A stretch of DNA of 64,000 nt from Pithys albifrons albifrons. Its lineage: Eukaryota > Chordata > Aves > Passeriformes > Thamnophilidae. The translations under genes and the position numbers were made by a program. Below, one piece after another: positions 14,756 through 26,200 of the stretch. The notes beneath the pieces are model-generated. The model had not been told where the DNA came from and ran no database searches. It saw only the letters and a list, made by a program, of their open reading frames with translations. Numbering within the stretch: the stretch's first letter is position 1; every line of letters starts with the position of its first letter. The stretch spans positions 31,606,865-31,670,864 of the forward strand of contig NC_092464.1 of the NCBI RefSeq assembly GCF_047495875.1. Direction: 5' to 3'.

Positions 14756-15019
14756 GGAGAAGAGAAGAGAAGAGGAAGAGAAAAGAAGAGAAAAGAAAAG
14801 AAGAGAAAAGAAAAAAGAAAAAAAAGATAAAAGAAAAAAGAAAAGAAAAGAAAAGAAAAGAAAAGAAAAGAAAAGAAAAGAAAAGAAAAGAAAAGAAAAG
14901 AAAAGAAAAGAAAAGAAAAGAAAAGAAAAGAAAAGAAAAGAAAAGAAAAGAAAAGAAAAGAAAAGAAAAGAAAAGAAAGAAAAAAAAAGAAAAGAAAAAA
15001 GAAAAGAGAAAAGAGAAAA
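14756..15019 (+). repeat. AAAAG microsatellite in a long homopurine tract
   Basis: The core at 14836-14975 is 28 perfect AAAAG units. It is flanked by degenerate AAGAG/AAAGA units. A single T at 14828 interrupts purines from 14756, and the stretch 14829-15019 is 191 bases of uninterrupted A/G. Lysine/glutamate-rich and phenylalanine-rich open frames across it are products of the repeat and are not genes. A homopurine tract this long can adopt triplex DNA and is expected to vary in length between individuals. Confidence 0.97.
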
Positions 15020-17547
15020 TCACTGAGCAGAAGAACAAACTAGCGTTTCTCGTGTTCGTGGAACAATAATTTCATGCAGAGCAAGAAGTGACAATTAGTG
15101 CTGCAGGAATTAAGGCAGTACTATGAATAAATTGATAATTCTTGTGCCTCGGCTGTGTCTCACCCCTCCCACCTTTACAGAAATCCTGTTAAGGCTAGTG
15201 GATCAGAGTGAACTCAAGAAGGTTATCATCACATCATAGCCTTTCCTTCAAGGCTCAGAGCAGGTATTGCATGAGATAATGTATGAATCAAAGCAAACCA
15301 CTTCAAAGTCTTGTCAGCTGACCCTCCCCCAAGTTATTTCAGATAATGTAATTTCCTTTTAATTAAGCAGCTTAGCACATGTAGAAAAATAGTTTATTTT
15401 CCATGTAAATACATATCCAAAGATTGGTTTCATTTAGGATCATAAGACAAAAATTAGGCTCTATAATTTGCCACTGGTGGATCACAAGCTTTGAGTGTAC
15501 CGAACCTTTTGGGTTTTTTTATAGATGTAGGCTCAGGTGTGAACTTGAAAAACTCCTCGTCAAGTTGTTACATGAATGTTTTGCGATACATTCAGCCATA
15601 GGGAATAGAACTGCTTGCTTTGGCATGATTGCAAGATGACTGGCACAATGGATAAGTAAGGCTGTTGGGAGTTCTTATTAGTAAGTAAATACGTACCCTG
15701 AAATAATATCATTATATCTAACTAGAGGTCAGTGCAGATTAAAGTATGAACCAATATGTTTTAGAATAAATTTAAATACTTGTGAACCCTCAGTTAATGC
15801 AGGGAAATATTATAGGTCTCCATGGAAAGAGAAAGAGATTAAAGAACTAATTTGGAGCAAGCCTGGAAAGAGGCAGGGTCAAGTCTCCTAAGTGTTTTAA
15901 GTATTAGAAAAGAGATGAGATCATGTGGCATTGTGCTTGAGGTTAAGCCTGCTCTTGGGGATGCCATCTGACTGGGTGGCTGGCTGGCTGCTCCAGAAAA
16001 CAGCAGTACTACATCTCCTTTGCATCAACACAGGTGCTTATCTGGTCTCACCAGGAGCTGGTCCAGGCACCATGACTCAGTGTTCAGCTGTGCTGGCCTG
16101 TGCAAAGTAATGGCAAAGTATGAGCAGTGGGGAGTAGCCCATTCAGCAGCAGGTAGCCATTACAGCAGCTTAAATGGAGTCCAATGACTTACCCAAAGTA
16201 AAGTGGAGGACTCCATCTCACAGGTATGTAGCAGAAGAACACAAAGATTTATAAGTACTCTGAGTCTCCAGTGAAGGTAGAATTCCTCTAGTCATTCAAG
16301 AAGATCCTTTTTCCATTGAGAAAGCTGAAGAAAATGGCAAAGTTTACTTCTCCTACTGTTTACATATTGGACTCAATCATTATCTGGAGTCTTTTGTAAA
16401 TACATATCCCAAGCAGATCTCAGAGACCCTCTTCTGGGCTGCCAAAATACTCATGGGATTTCCAGAATATTTCAGCTTGCAATCACCTGCACAACAAGGG
16501 GGAGGCAGTATTGGGGGCATATAAGGCAGGTCACAGCTAAATAATCAGCCAACTCTTTCTGATCAGGCTGGCAGACAAGGTGAAGTTCAGCTGCACAACG
16601 AAAGGACTCCTATTGTTGCAATGTGTCAGTAAATTATCAGTATATGCTTCCCATAAGAGTGCAGGTACATCCAAACCTAGAAGCTTTTGCTCATCACCAG
16701 GACACCAAAATGGAAGTCAAAACACCCCTTGCCTCAAGCTATAAAAAAACTGTTTCAGTTTTCTGAAGTTTGCAGTGGTTCAAAGATCTGAATCAGCTTC
16801 ACCACTGCTCCTTGGCAGGGATACTGCAGTGCCTTCACTTGTTGAAGTACACAATAGATGGTTTGAGTAAGTTCTGAAGAGTGGGAAGAGAAGGTCACTG
16901 AAAAGTGATATGACAATGCTTGCTCACAAACCAAAATTACTGAGATAATGAACACTAGAGCAGACTATGAAGAACTATAGGAAAGCCTAATAAATCAGAC
17001 AGTGTAAGATTAGGTTTGCTGTAGATAAGAAGTGCTTTCAGAGGAACAACCTAAAATTACTCATACACATTGATTTCTAAACTAGTTTAAGTTTCTTAGG
17101 AAAAGTTTAAGCAGTATCTTTGGCAGTTTCAAAAGGATGTGCAGAAATGCAAGTAGGATACTAGTCTGTACTGAGAAACAGAGGAAAATATGTTAAAATG
17201 TTGCAGAGCCAACAGGGATATATGTTTTCCATGAGTATATGACATCACCTTTACTCTGGAATTCATTTTCTGAAAAATCCTATTTTCTGCTGAAATTACA
17301 GAGTTGAAGGAGATGAATTGAAAATAATTCAAGAAAGAGGGCAAGAGAGGAAAGTAAAATGATGGGGAAATCACTATGAAAAAGAGTTAAAAGAAGTTGA
17401 GTAACAAAGAAGTGTGTGATTGAACCCAATTAGCCATTCTCATCATAGGGAGAGAAAAAGGAGGAAGAGAGATGAGACAAGATTTTGAACCAAATATTTA
17501 AATGCTCAATAAACCCTCTATTGTAACATATTGTTGTAGCAAGTCTG
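15020..17547. other. Intergenic sequence, no gene recognised
   Basis: No coding exon, RNA gene or transposon is recognised. Composition is slightly less AT-rich around 15900-16200, with a short GGCTGG repeat near 15975-15990. Short open frames of 60-80 codons lack recognisable domains. Confidence 0.55.
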
Positions 17548-18004
17548 AAGAAGGGCAACAAAGCTGGTGAAGGCTCTACAGCACAGGTATTAAGGGGGGA
17601 GCAGCTAAGGGAGCTGGGATTGTTTAGTCTGGAGAAAAGGAGGCTCATGGGGGACCTCATTGCTCTTTACAACTAGAAATGAGGTTGTGGCCTGCTGGAA
17701 TCAGTCTCTTCTCACAGGTAACTAGCAATAGGTCAAGAGGAAATGGCCTCAGGTTGCACAAGGAAAGGTTTAGATTGTCTATTCGAAAAAAAAGTTCTTT
17801 ACCAAAAGACTTGTCAAGCACTGAAATAGGCTGTTCAGGGAAATAATGGAGTCACCATCCCTGGACGTATTTAAAAGATGTGAAGCTGTGGCTCTCAGGG
17901 ACATGGTTAGGTGGTGCATGTGGTAGTGCTGCGTTAATGGTTGGACTTTATGTTCTTAGAGGTCTGTTTCAACATAAGCAATTCTTTGATTCTGTGACTC
18001 TGTG
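17548..18004 (+). mobile_element. CR1 LINE fragment, 3' end, degraded coding region
   Basis: Starts with GAAGGGCAACAAAGCTGGTG and includes GGGATTGTTTAGTCTGGAG, then GGTCAAGAGGAAATGGCCTC and CACCATCCCTGGACGTATTT. It ends with TTCTTTGATTCTGTGACTCT. This is the collinear order of the CR1 ORF2 C-terminus, 3' untranslated region and tail on the plus strand. The reading frame is broken by several stops and indels, so it is an older, inactive copy. The 5' part of the element is missing. Confidence 0.95.
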
Positions 18005-21000
18005 TAATTAGCCTGTTGAACACATTCCCACAGGATATTATTGTACTGTGTAGTTTAGTGAATATGAATGTAAGTGTTGCTTGTTTTTAATGTACCCAAG
18101 GCAAACACCATTCTCTGGCTTCTAGCATGACAATAACCAGCTTGAACTTGTGTTGTTAATCCTGTGGTGTATGTCCCACCCAACATAGACACTGTGAAAC
18201 TGTCTTCAGTGTCTGAGTTTAGTGTTGGAGAATTTCATATTAACTACTGTCAAATACATAGTTTTGGACTAGGGAGAGTGTTGTGAGTGTGACAACTTGT
18301 GCCTCCAAAGATCTAACCAGAAGCATATTACCATAACTCCCTCCTCCCCTACCTCCATCAGGAGGATTCTTATTTTCTTTTCCTGGTAAAGCCAGTCAAA
18401 AGCTGCTCTCAAGCTGCAAGAATTTTGATCTGTCTCCTTAAAAAATTAAACCCATATGAAAGAAAAGGTGTTATTAGCTGAGTGGTAATAACAGGTGGGG
18501 AAAGTAGAAGAACTGTTTCTTTCTTGTCGTTCATTTCAATGTGTCTATTTTTAAGCAGACTGGCCAGCTCTGCCTGTCATTTTTAAGCCACAAAGGGACT
18601 TGGTTCGAGGTCTGTCAGCATGATAGCTCTTGCCTCCATTTAGCCTGCAGATATTACCTTTCAGTGAATATGTTAGAGTTCAGAAGTACATGTGCTCTTT
18701 AAACTCTATTTCTCTGATTTCTAATAGCTGCCTTATTCACAGGGAGGATTGTTATGTGGTGTTCTGCATCCTGATCCCAACTCACAAAGCCAGGGGCCAA
18801 TTCAACTGCTGCATGTGTGGAATGTTTTAATTCATATAGTGCTTCAATAAAAAAAAAAAACATTTAACAAAAAAAAAAACAAACTCCACAAAGATGTATG
18901 CACATGGACACACGCACACACATCTACAGCAGCTCAGTTCAAAGAAGTAAAAAGACAGAGAAGGCCAGCTTAATATTGATTGATTAAAAATTGTAAGAGG
19001 TTCATTATTATTTAAGCTCTCAGCAGCACCTGGCAAGTGCCTTTCTCCACATATACCAAATCACCCTAGGGTACAATACTGTGCAATTCAAAATATACAT
19101 GAGTTCTGCACTTTCTCCAGAGGCAACTGGAACTAACAATGGCCAAAAGGATAGTATTGTACTGATGAAATAGTATTAGGTAAAAAGCTACTCTGATATT
19201 TCAGATCCTTCAATATATTTTAAACATAAACAACAAATGATACTTGAAAGAAAAAAAAGCAAACTCACCATTCTGGAAACCAAGAGCTTTTTCCTAGGTC
19301 CAAATTATGTTTTTGTTCAAGACATCAGCATTGTTGAAGGAGCTCTTATTCTTGCTCCAACTTTGAAAAACTCCAGCGTGCTGAGGGTTCAGGTAGGTGC
19401 TGGAACACACCTGGCAATCCTCCCTCTTCAGAGTGCTGAGCAGTGCCTGCTGGAATGTGCAGTCTAGCAGGAACCTGGCACCACTTGTTCAAAGAGACAG
19501 CAGTGAGCGATAGGACTACATTACCCATAATTGTCTTTGGCTGGTTTATGATTACACCTGAAACCAGGAGAGGTGGTGTGGGAGTTTCACCTTAGGGAGG
19601 AGAGATAAACACCAAGAGGACAGATGGAGGAAGCATGTGCTGCTTGTGTGCCATTGGAACAGAGTTAGGGTTTTCTACTTTCACACACCATGTTGCAGAT
19701 ATATTGAATTGTTGGGAGGGCTACAAAGAGTGGCCTTCTGATAAAGGTCAGGTTAGAAATAATTAGATTTACAGGCAATGAGTACAATGCCTGAAATTGC
19801 AGAAACCTGTATGACCGGTTTAGGTATGTGAGAGAATCATACAACTGGGTATACGGAAGCAGGGAAGGAGGGGTGGCAGTGGCCTAGGATATCTACAGAG
19901 GAGGGAATGCAAAGACATGGGAGGGTGGGGAGGAAAGAGTTGCCTTTTAGCCCTATGTCCTTGAGGAAAGAGCAAGTTTTCCCTTATGTTATATTGCAGG
20001 TGTTTCTCTCAGTGATTTCAGAATTTTGTAGAATAAAGTTTAGAAGGACAAGATTACAGGCACAGAGAGATAAGAAAAATAGTCTTTGTGCCAGGAATGT
20101 CACAGGGAGCTGGAAAAGGGATGATTTGCCTATCCTGTTGTTATTTGCTCCCTGTGGTTTTATGGCACTTAAAACTCACAGCTGAAATCCCCTTCCATGA
20201 AAAGAGGCTTCACAGGCTTTCTATTCCTGCCTCTGAAAAGCTGAAATATAAATCAGATAGGGTAAAAAATTTGAGAAAGACAGAATCCAGGTTGTTTATC
20301 AACAAGACAGGGTCAATATTCATGTACAATTTTCACCAAACTAAGTGGTTCTGTTTGACCAGGGCTGGTAGCAAAGTGGGGTGAAAATCAGCAAGTAGTT
20401 TTATCTGGAAAAAAATGATGATGTTAACACCATTTCAACTAAATCATCAATCCAGCAGCATTCAGTTCCTTCAGAGAAGTGAACAATTTCCCTCCCCCTT
20501 CCCAGGCCAGAAAATATCCTTTCCCACCTCACCATATGCATTAGAGGGAAAAAGAAATGCCTCATCTCTAAATGGTTTAAGCAACAAGACAGATTGTTGA
20601 GAGCTCTCTATCCTGCTGTCAGAAGCAGGATGTTAGAGTAACACAGCAGGGTTATTCACTTTGTACTACAGAAGATATTTACAGAAATATTGGGTGATTT
20701 CTACTACAACTGCTTCTCTAAAGGTTTAGTTTGGAAATTCAAGATTTGGAAATAGAAAATATAGGACAGATAAGCCCTGTCAGATACCAGGAGGGGAAGG
20801 GAAACATTTTCAGCACCATTTGGTGGCTTACTCAGAGCTACTAAGAAAGCAAGTATTTGGGGTTTTTTTTATATGTTTCATTTTCTGGTTTTTGGGGGAG
20901 TTTTTTGAGGTAGGAACCATCTAACGTGTCTGATGCCAATGACAAACCAGTTGAATTTCACTGTTATACTAATATAATCTAACAGTAAATTAAGATCTTG

Positions 21001-23241
21001 GTATCCTAAACTCTAAATTTCAATCCCTTTCTGTAATCTCAGACTACTACTTTAAATTTATTTAAATACTCTGTTTAGATATCTCTTCAGAAACAGTTTT
21101 AACCAGTCAACTTCCATTTCCAGACTCCACTGAAACCCAGATTCTTCAACAGCTTTTCTTTGAACATAATTTGGTAAGACATTGCAGTTTTCTACAGCTT
21201 GACTCACTGTCAAAGCAAAGTCTTCCAGAAATCAGATTTAGACTCTTAGGCCTTAGGAATGCTGAGTAGTATACGGACAGTTAACAAGCAATTTCGAGTG
21301 TTTAATTAATCACACTGTTTGTGTACAAGGGAAACCCGCATGCTGTACACACAGACAAAAACAATAGCAGATGCTCACAGATTCACTTGGCAATGTATTT
21401 TTCACTTTTTTTTTTATTTGATAAGCTCAACCTACTTCTCAGATATATTTCTGTTATTGAAACCAATGGAATTTAGGGAGGAGTCTTATGGTACAGAAGG
21501 GGTAACAATGAGTTTTAATTCTGAGATGGAAAGTTTGGAAGATGTGAGCACTTGCATAGAAAGCCCTAGATGAAAGCTGGACATGATGGGTTTGTCCACA
21601 TGAGCACAGCAACTAATGTAGCAAGAACAGAAGAGCTGGTTTCCAGCAAGAAGGGCTGCCAACTCCAGGGCAGAAGCAACATCACAGGATACTAAATCTC
21701 ACTTTGGAAGTGAGTGAATGCCACCAATATACATCCTTGGCTTTTGCAACCTTGCTGGTAGTGATGCCAGGATCCTGGAAAGCTTTGGAGCATAAATAGT
21801 TTACATGCTGGCTTGAGATAACATGCATTGGAAATGTCAGCCATGTCTTCATTCTTTGTTTGATTACAGTATGTGTTTTCCCCTTCACTGACTTTTTCTT
21901 TTTTTGTTCGCTTGTTTAAATAGCGACATATTTTGATGGCTAAACGTAGCAATGACTGTAGGGCCAAAAGGCACACTTAGGTTCTGCATGTAAACTTTTT
22001 TTTTTGCAACAGATGAAATAACTGAAACAGAAAGTAGCATACACTCTCGGACCTGCATATCTGTTTGATGTAGTTCTCATCAGAAGAATAGAAAACACCA
22101 AGACTTCACTGTACATTACATATTGTTCTCATCCCATTTGTTTCAGTTCCTAAAGCTCATGAGAAAACAAATATGAACCCCTTGCCCATGAAGCCATTAG
22201 AAGATGGGCACCTTAGACTTCATGACAATTACCTACATAATTACTTCCAGTGAAAATGAGCTGTACTACACTATGATTTACGCATGCATGTGGGAAAAGA
22301 AACAAAAGTACAATGTCAGGCCATTCTGGACATAAAGAATCAACTCAGACATGGTCAAATATACTATTCTTCACCTGCCCCTCTGTAACAGTGGAAAAAA
22401 ACTCCCATGGCAGAGAATATTCAGGCCAAAGATGTTGACACATGAGGGAGCAGCTTGGGCATACCTTCCAATGAAATAACAATTAATAAAGGTGTGGGAG
22501 TGGAAACTGTTTTTCTGACAGGTCTGTGATAGAAATGTTTAATAGTATTTGCTATGCTGGCAAAACCAGTTTTGGCTGTTTTTATTGATCCCAGGACCAT
22601 GAGTATAATCTATACCAGAAAAAGCACTTCTACCAGTTTTGTGTCACATTAGGGCTGTTGCCAGTATCTAACATTGCCAAAAATCACATTCTTAAGAGAT
22701 ATTTCTTATACTAACAAACGTTTCTAAAACAAAGCAGGCTTTACAAACACTAATGAATACGCCAGTCAGGCAGGAAAACCCACTTTTCCTGATAAATGGT
22801 GAACCAAAGCAATCAGAAAGCTTTTACCTGTTTTCTGAGTGGCAGGATACAGTTTTGGGCAATGATAAACATCAGAAAAACAGCTCTCAAAGCATGTTGT
22901 ATCCTCAGTGGGCTGTTTCGTAGACTCTAGTCAAGGTGAATATTTCATTTGAAAAGACCCGTGGCATCACATTTTAATGAATATATAGAACTTGTGGCAA
23001 GAATACCACAGTATGGAAAACTACAGCCAGAGCTCAAATGTTTACAGAGACTGCTGAAGGCAACAGACCAGATTGAAAGAACATTGTCCAGCAATGAAGT
23101 TTGTAAGGAAGATGCTATATTGAGCAGCAAAAGTCCTTATTAGATTTACTCGTGTTCTGATAAAAACAAAAAAACAACAAAAAAAAAAAAGGAGAGGATT
23201 GTTTCTCCATGGTAAGTTGGAAGTGAAATGTGGTTTTATGT
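18005..23241. other. Intergenic sequence, no gene recognised
   Basis: AT-rich sequence with A-rich tracts at 18849-18860 and 18871-18880. It contains a short stem-loop at 20606-20638 and a motif resembling the ZNF143/SBS site near 19515-19533. The 64-codon frame at 22949-23143 (MKRPVASHFNEYIEL...) is open but also overlaps an open frame on the other strand. I do not recognise it and treat it as unproven. Confidence 0.5.
20606..20638. repeat. Short inverted repeat (stem-loop)
   Basis: ATCCTGCT (20610-20617) and AGCAGGAT (20624-20631) are perfect reverse complements around a 6-nt loop. CTCT (20606-20609) can pair with AGAG (20635-20638) across a 3-nt bulge. It is too short for a typical microRNA precursor and no function is assigned. 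Confidence 0.7.
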
Positions 23242-23283
23242 AAAAAAAAAAAAAAAAAAAAAAAAGAAAAGAAAAAAAAAAAA
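23242..23283 (+). repeat. A-rich homopolymer tract
   Basis: A24 at 23242-23265 is followed by GAAAAG and A12 (23272-23283). No recognisable retroposed gene lies immediately upstream, so a processed pseudogene tail is not supported. An A-rich patch at 23165-23190 lies nearby. Confidence 0.9.
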
Positions 23284-26200
23284 GAAGGAACACGTAGAAA
23301 GTCCAAGAGGAAAACCCAGGTTTTTTTATTTCTATGTATCAGCAACTCAAGGAAAATCATTGTTTTCCTCTAATATTTATCTTGGTGTAGAAATGAGAAT
23401 ACCATGCCTTTATGTTGGTTGTACATGAAATTATATTAAAGGGAGCATTTTTTTTAAATAATGAAAACTCTGAAGAAGATCATTAGTATGAATAGGTAGC
23501 TTGAAAATTGGACTGAAGAACATTAGGGCAGGAGCATTCCTGAATGGTGAGCATATGCTTGCCAAAAGGGACTTGGCAGAAGAGCTTTGAAAGTGGTAGA
23601 GAAAGATCTCTTTCTCTCTTGAAATAGCAAGTAGGTTGGAACTTGTGCCCTAGAGAAAGACTCACAAGTTTTCTTTTGTACCATGAAAACATTTGTTTCC
23701 TCTAAAAGCTGTTTAGTTTGGTTAGTTGCTAGATTACTTTATGCAAAGCATGTTCATTAAACAGACTATTTATTTTTATGTTTACACCATTTTCACTCTG
23801 TTGCTAGCAAACTTCTCTCTCCCAGAGCTGAATCTTCTGTTCTCTGCAGGGAATGATCACTTCTTCCATTCCCACAGGGAAAAGGTACAAGGAAATCTCA
23901 AAAGAAGGAAAACAAATTTGGGTTGAGCATACAAGACTATGACCTCAGTCAGTAAGACACATGTGAAGACCTCCATGGCCCAAGCAGCATTTTGCAGAGA
24001 CCAGCACTGAAGTCCTTGCAGCAATGCCTACAGATCCCTGTAGCATTGGACTGGACAAAATAATAACATCTCTCAGGTTAGTAAAACCCTATTTTGGTCA
24101 GTTCCTCATTAAATTCTTCTTCACTTACATTGCATGTCACTGAGGAAAATTTTTCATGTGACAGAAAAAAAAAAATTTGCAGGCAGGAGCAGTAAGGCAG
24201 AAGAGTGGGGCCCAGGCCAAAAAGTTCTTGTCTTGAAGAGTAATGAGCAGTGAGGCAAGAAAAATACTATTCTGTCTCAGATTTTGTTATATTTCTAGAA
24301 ATTACTAGCACACTGTACTCAATCACACTTGGGTAAAAAATAAGTGGTTACTAAAGAAGCAAATGAGGGGGTTTTTGTTGTTACCTTTAACCTGATTTCC
24401 CCAGGAAACAGGGTCTATGTGATTATGCTGTGCCTAAGACTCCAGTTGATCCTCACCACTAGCTCGTGAATCCATGAACCAGTTCAGCTTAATGAAGGGA
24501 TAGAAACCTCATATTGGATAAAATGCTGTAAGTTTCATGAAAACGTTCATCTACGTAAAAAAGAAAGCTGAGGCCCTCTGTGGAGGAAAGGTTATTGTTA
24601 GACCTTAGAGAATCACATAGAAAACAACAAATGAAGAGGAACTGATATTAAAGCACAATATCCAGAGAAAGTTTACTTTTTAACAGGTAAAATTCAGTTC
24701 AAAACAGAAGATCATGAGCAATTGATGTCCAAAATCTTCTCTTGCTCATAGGAAAACATAGACATCAAGAATAAAATCTGATCTTGTTGTATATCCTTAG
24801 CAGCTCTGCTGAATTAAGTAGTAGGTGACTAGCTTTGACCATATAGTTTGTCAACATAGACCTGTTTATCAGCAATGACTATGTTAAGAACTTGAAAATC
24901 TGGCCACTGGTGCCTCACTGGGAGTCAGGAGATACCAGACACTCTTGAAAGACCAGACTTTGTTTAGGTGCCTATATGGAAATCAGCTGCTTCTGACAAT
25001 CAGATTTGAGGCACCAGGGGAAGACCTAAAAATGCATTATAGCACCATTACAAACTTAGAACTGATTGTCTCCATGTTAAATAGGGAATAAATAATTACA
25101 TAAATAATAAGAATTTCATCTTTTTTACACCATTTAAAGATGAAAGTAAGTATTTACTAGCTGGGGTTTCTTCCTTTTACTTCAGGCTGATAAAAATGCA
25201 ATTTTGGAAAGGCTTAAAAAATTAAAATTTTTATGTTATACCCTCTTACTAACTTGAACAATTATTTGCTAAATATCTATCAATTACAGCATAATTACTA
25301 CTTTTACCTGTAAACAAGTTATTCAACCCTTTAAGACAGATTGTATCTCCACTAATATAGGAGTCAATAAGCCCTGAAAACCTAGAACCACAAATTGTTT
25401 TCTTTCTTGTGAAGTGACAGCTTTTAGGTTTTATTCATTCAGTTGAGAACATTTTCTCAGTTTGCTACATAACATTTGTCCTGTTTTAATAACACTTTAA
25501 CCTGTATTAATAATAAACCAAAATGTGATTAATTTTCTGAACTGTGGCCTTAAAAGTAGTTAATGAAAGTCAACACTGAAGTTGTGAAGGGAGCTAGAAG
25601 GCATTTTGTGTCCCTTCTCACAATCACCTGTCCTCGTCCATCCAACAGCATGATACTGCTCACTGTGATATATCCTTGAAATGTGATCTCTTAAAATAAG
25701 TCAAGTAACAGCATATTTCTGCAATAACTGAAACAATAGTCTAGACTTACTACATTATTGACCTATCATACCCAGTCCTTTATGTCTAATATCTTAAGTA
25801 TTCCTTAGTCATATTAACTGTGCAGTATAACAGATAAAGAAGTGCAAAAGTGAACCTTTTAAATGTTGCCTACATCTAGAAATAGGACTCTAGGTTTCAA
25901 TAACATCTACCATGGAAAACAATTTGTCTTTACAACTATCATAGAATTTTATGAGATACCTGGATTGATCACATTTTTGTTTGTCAATTACTTACACATC
26001 ATATTTGAAGATTAAAAAAGTACAGGTTTTTGTTGCATTTGTTTTTCTTAGGTAATATGATCTTATTTATTTTTATAGAGGCAGAAATTATTTAAGTTCT
26101 ACTATCACTTTGACACATATTTGTGATACAGAAATGTGGATCTGAGCTCTTACTTTCTGCATATTCATTACCTGGGAAAAAAGCACTGTTTCTCACCATC

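Noticed and set aside
14671..15069. A 132-codon lysine/glutamate-rich open frame
   Set aside because: It is the translation of the AAAAG microsatellite, which is open in several frames because the repeat has no stop codons.
18601..18620. GGTTCGAGGTC resembling a tRNA B box
   Set aside because: No A box at the proper distance and no cloverleaf can be drawn.
22949..23143. A 64-codon frame (MKRPVASHFNEYIEL...) that looks protein-like
   Set aside because: It matches no family I recognise, has an overlapping open frame on the other strand, and has no convincing splice sites. The nearby poly-A is not adjacent enough to argue for a retrogene.
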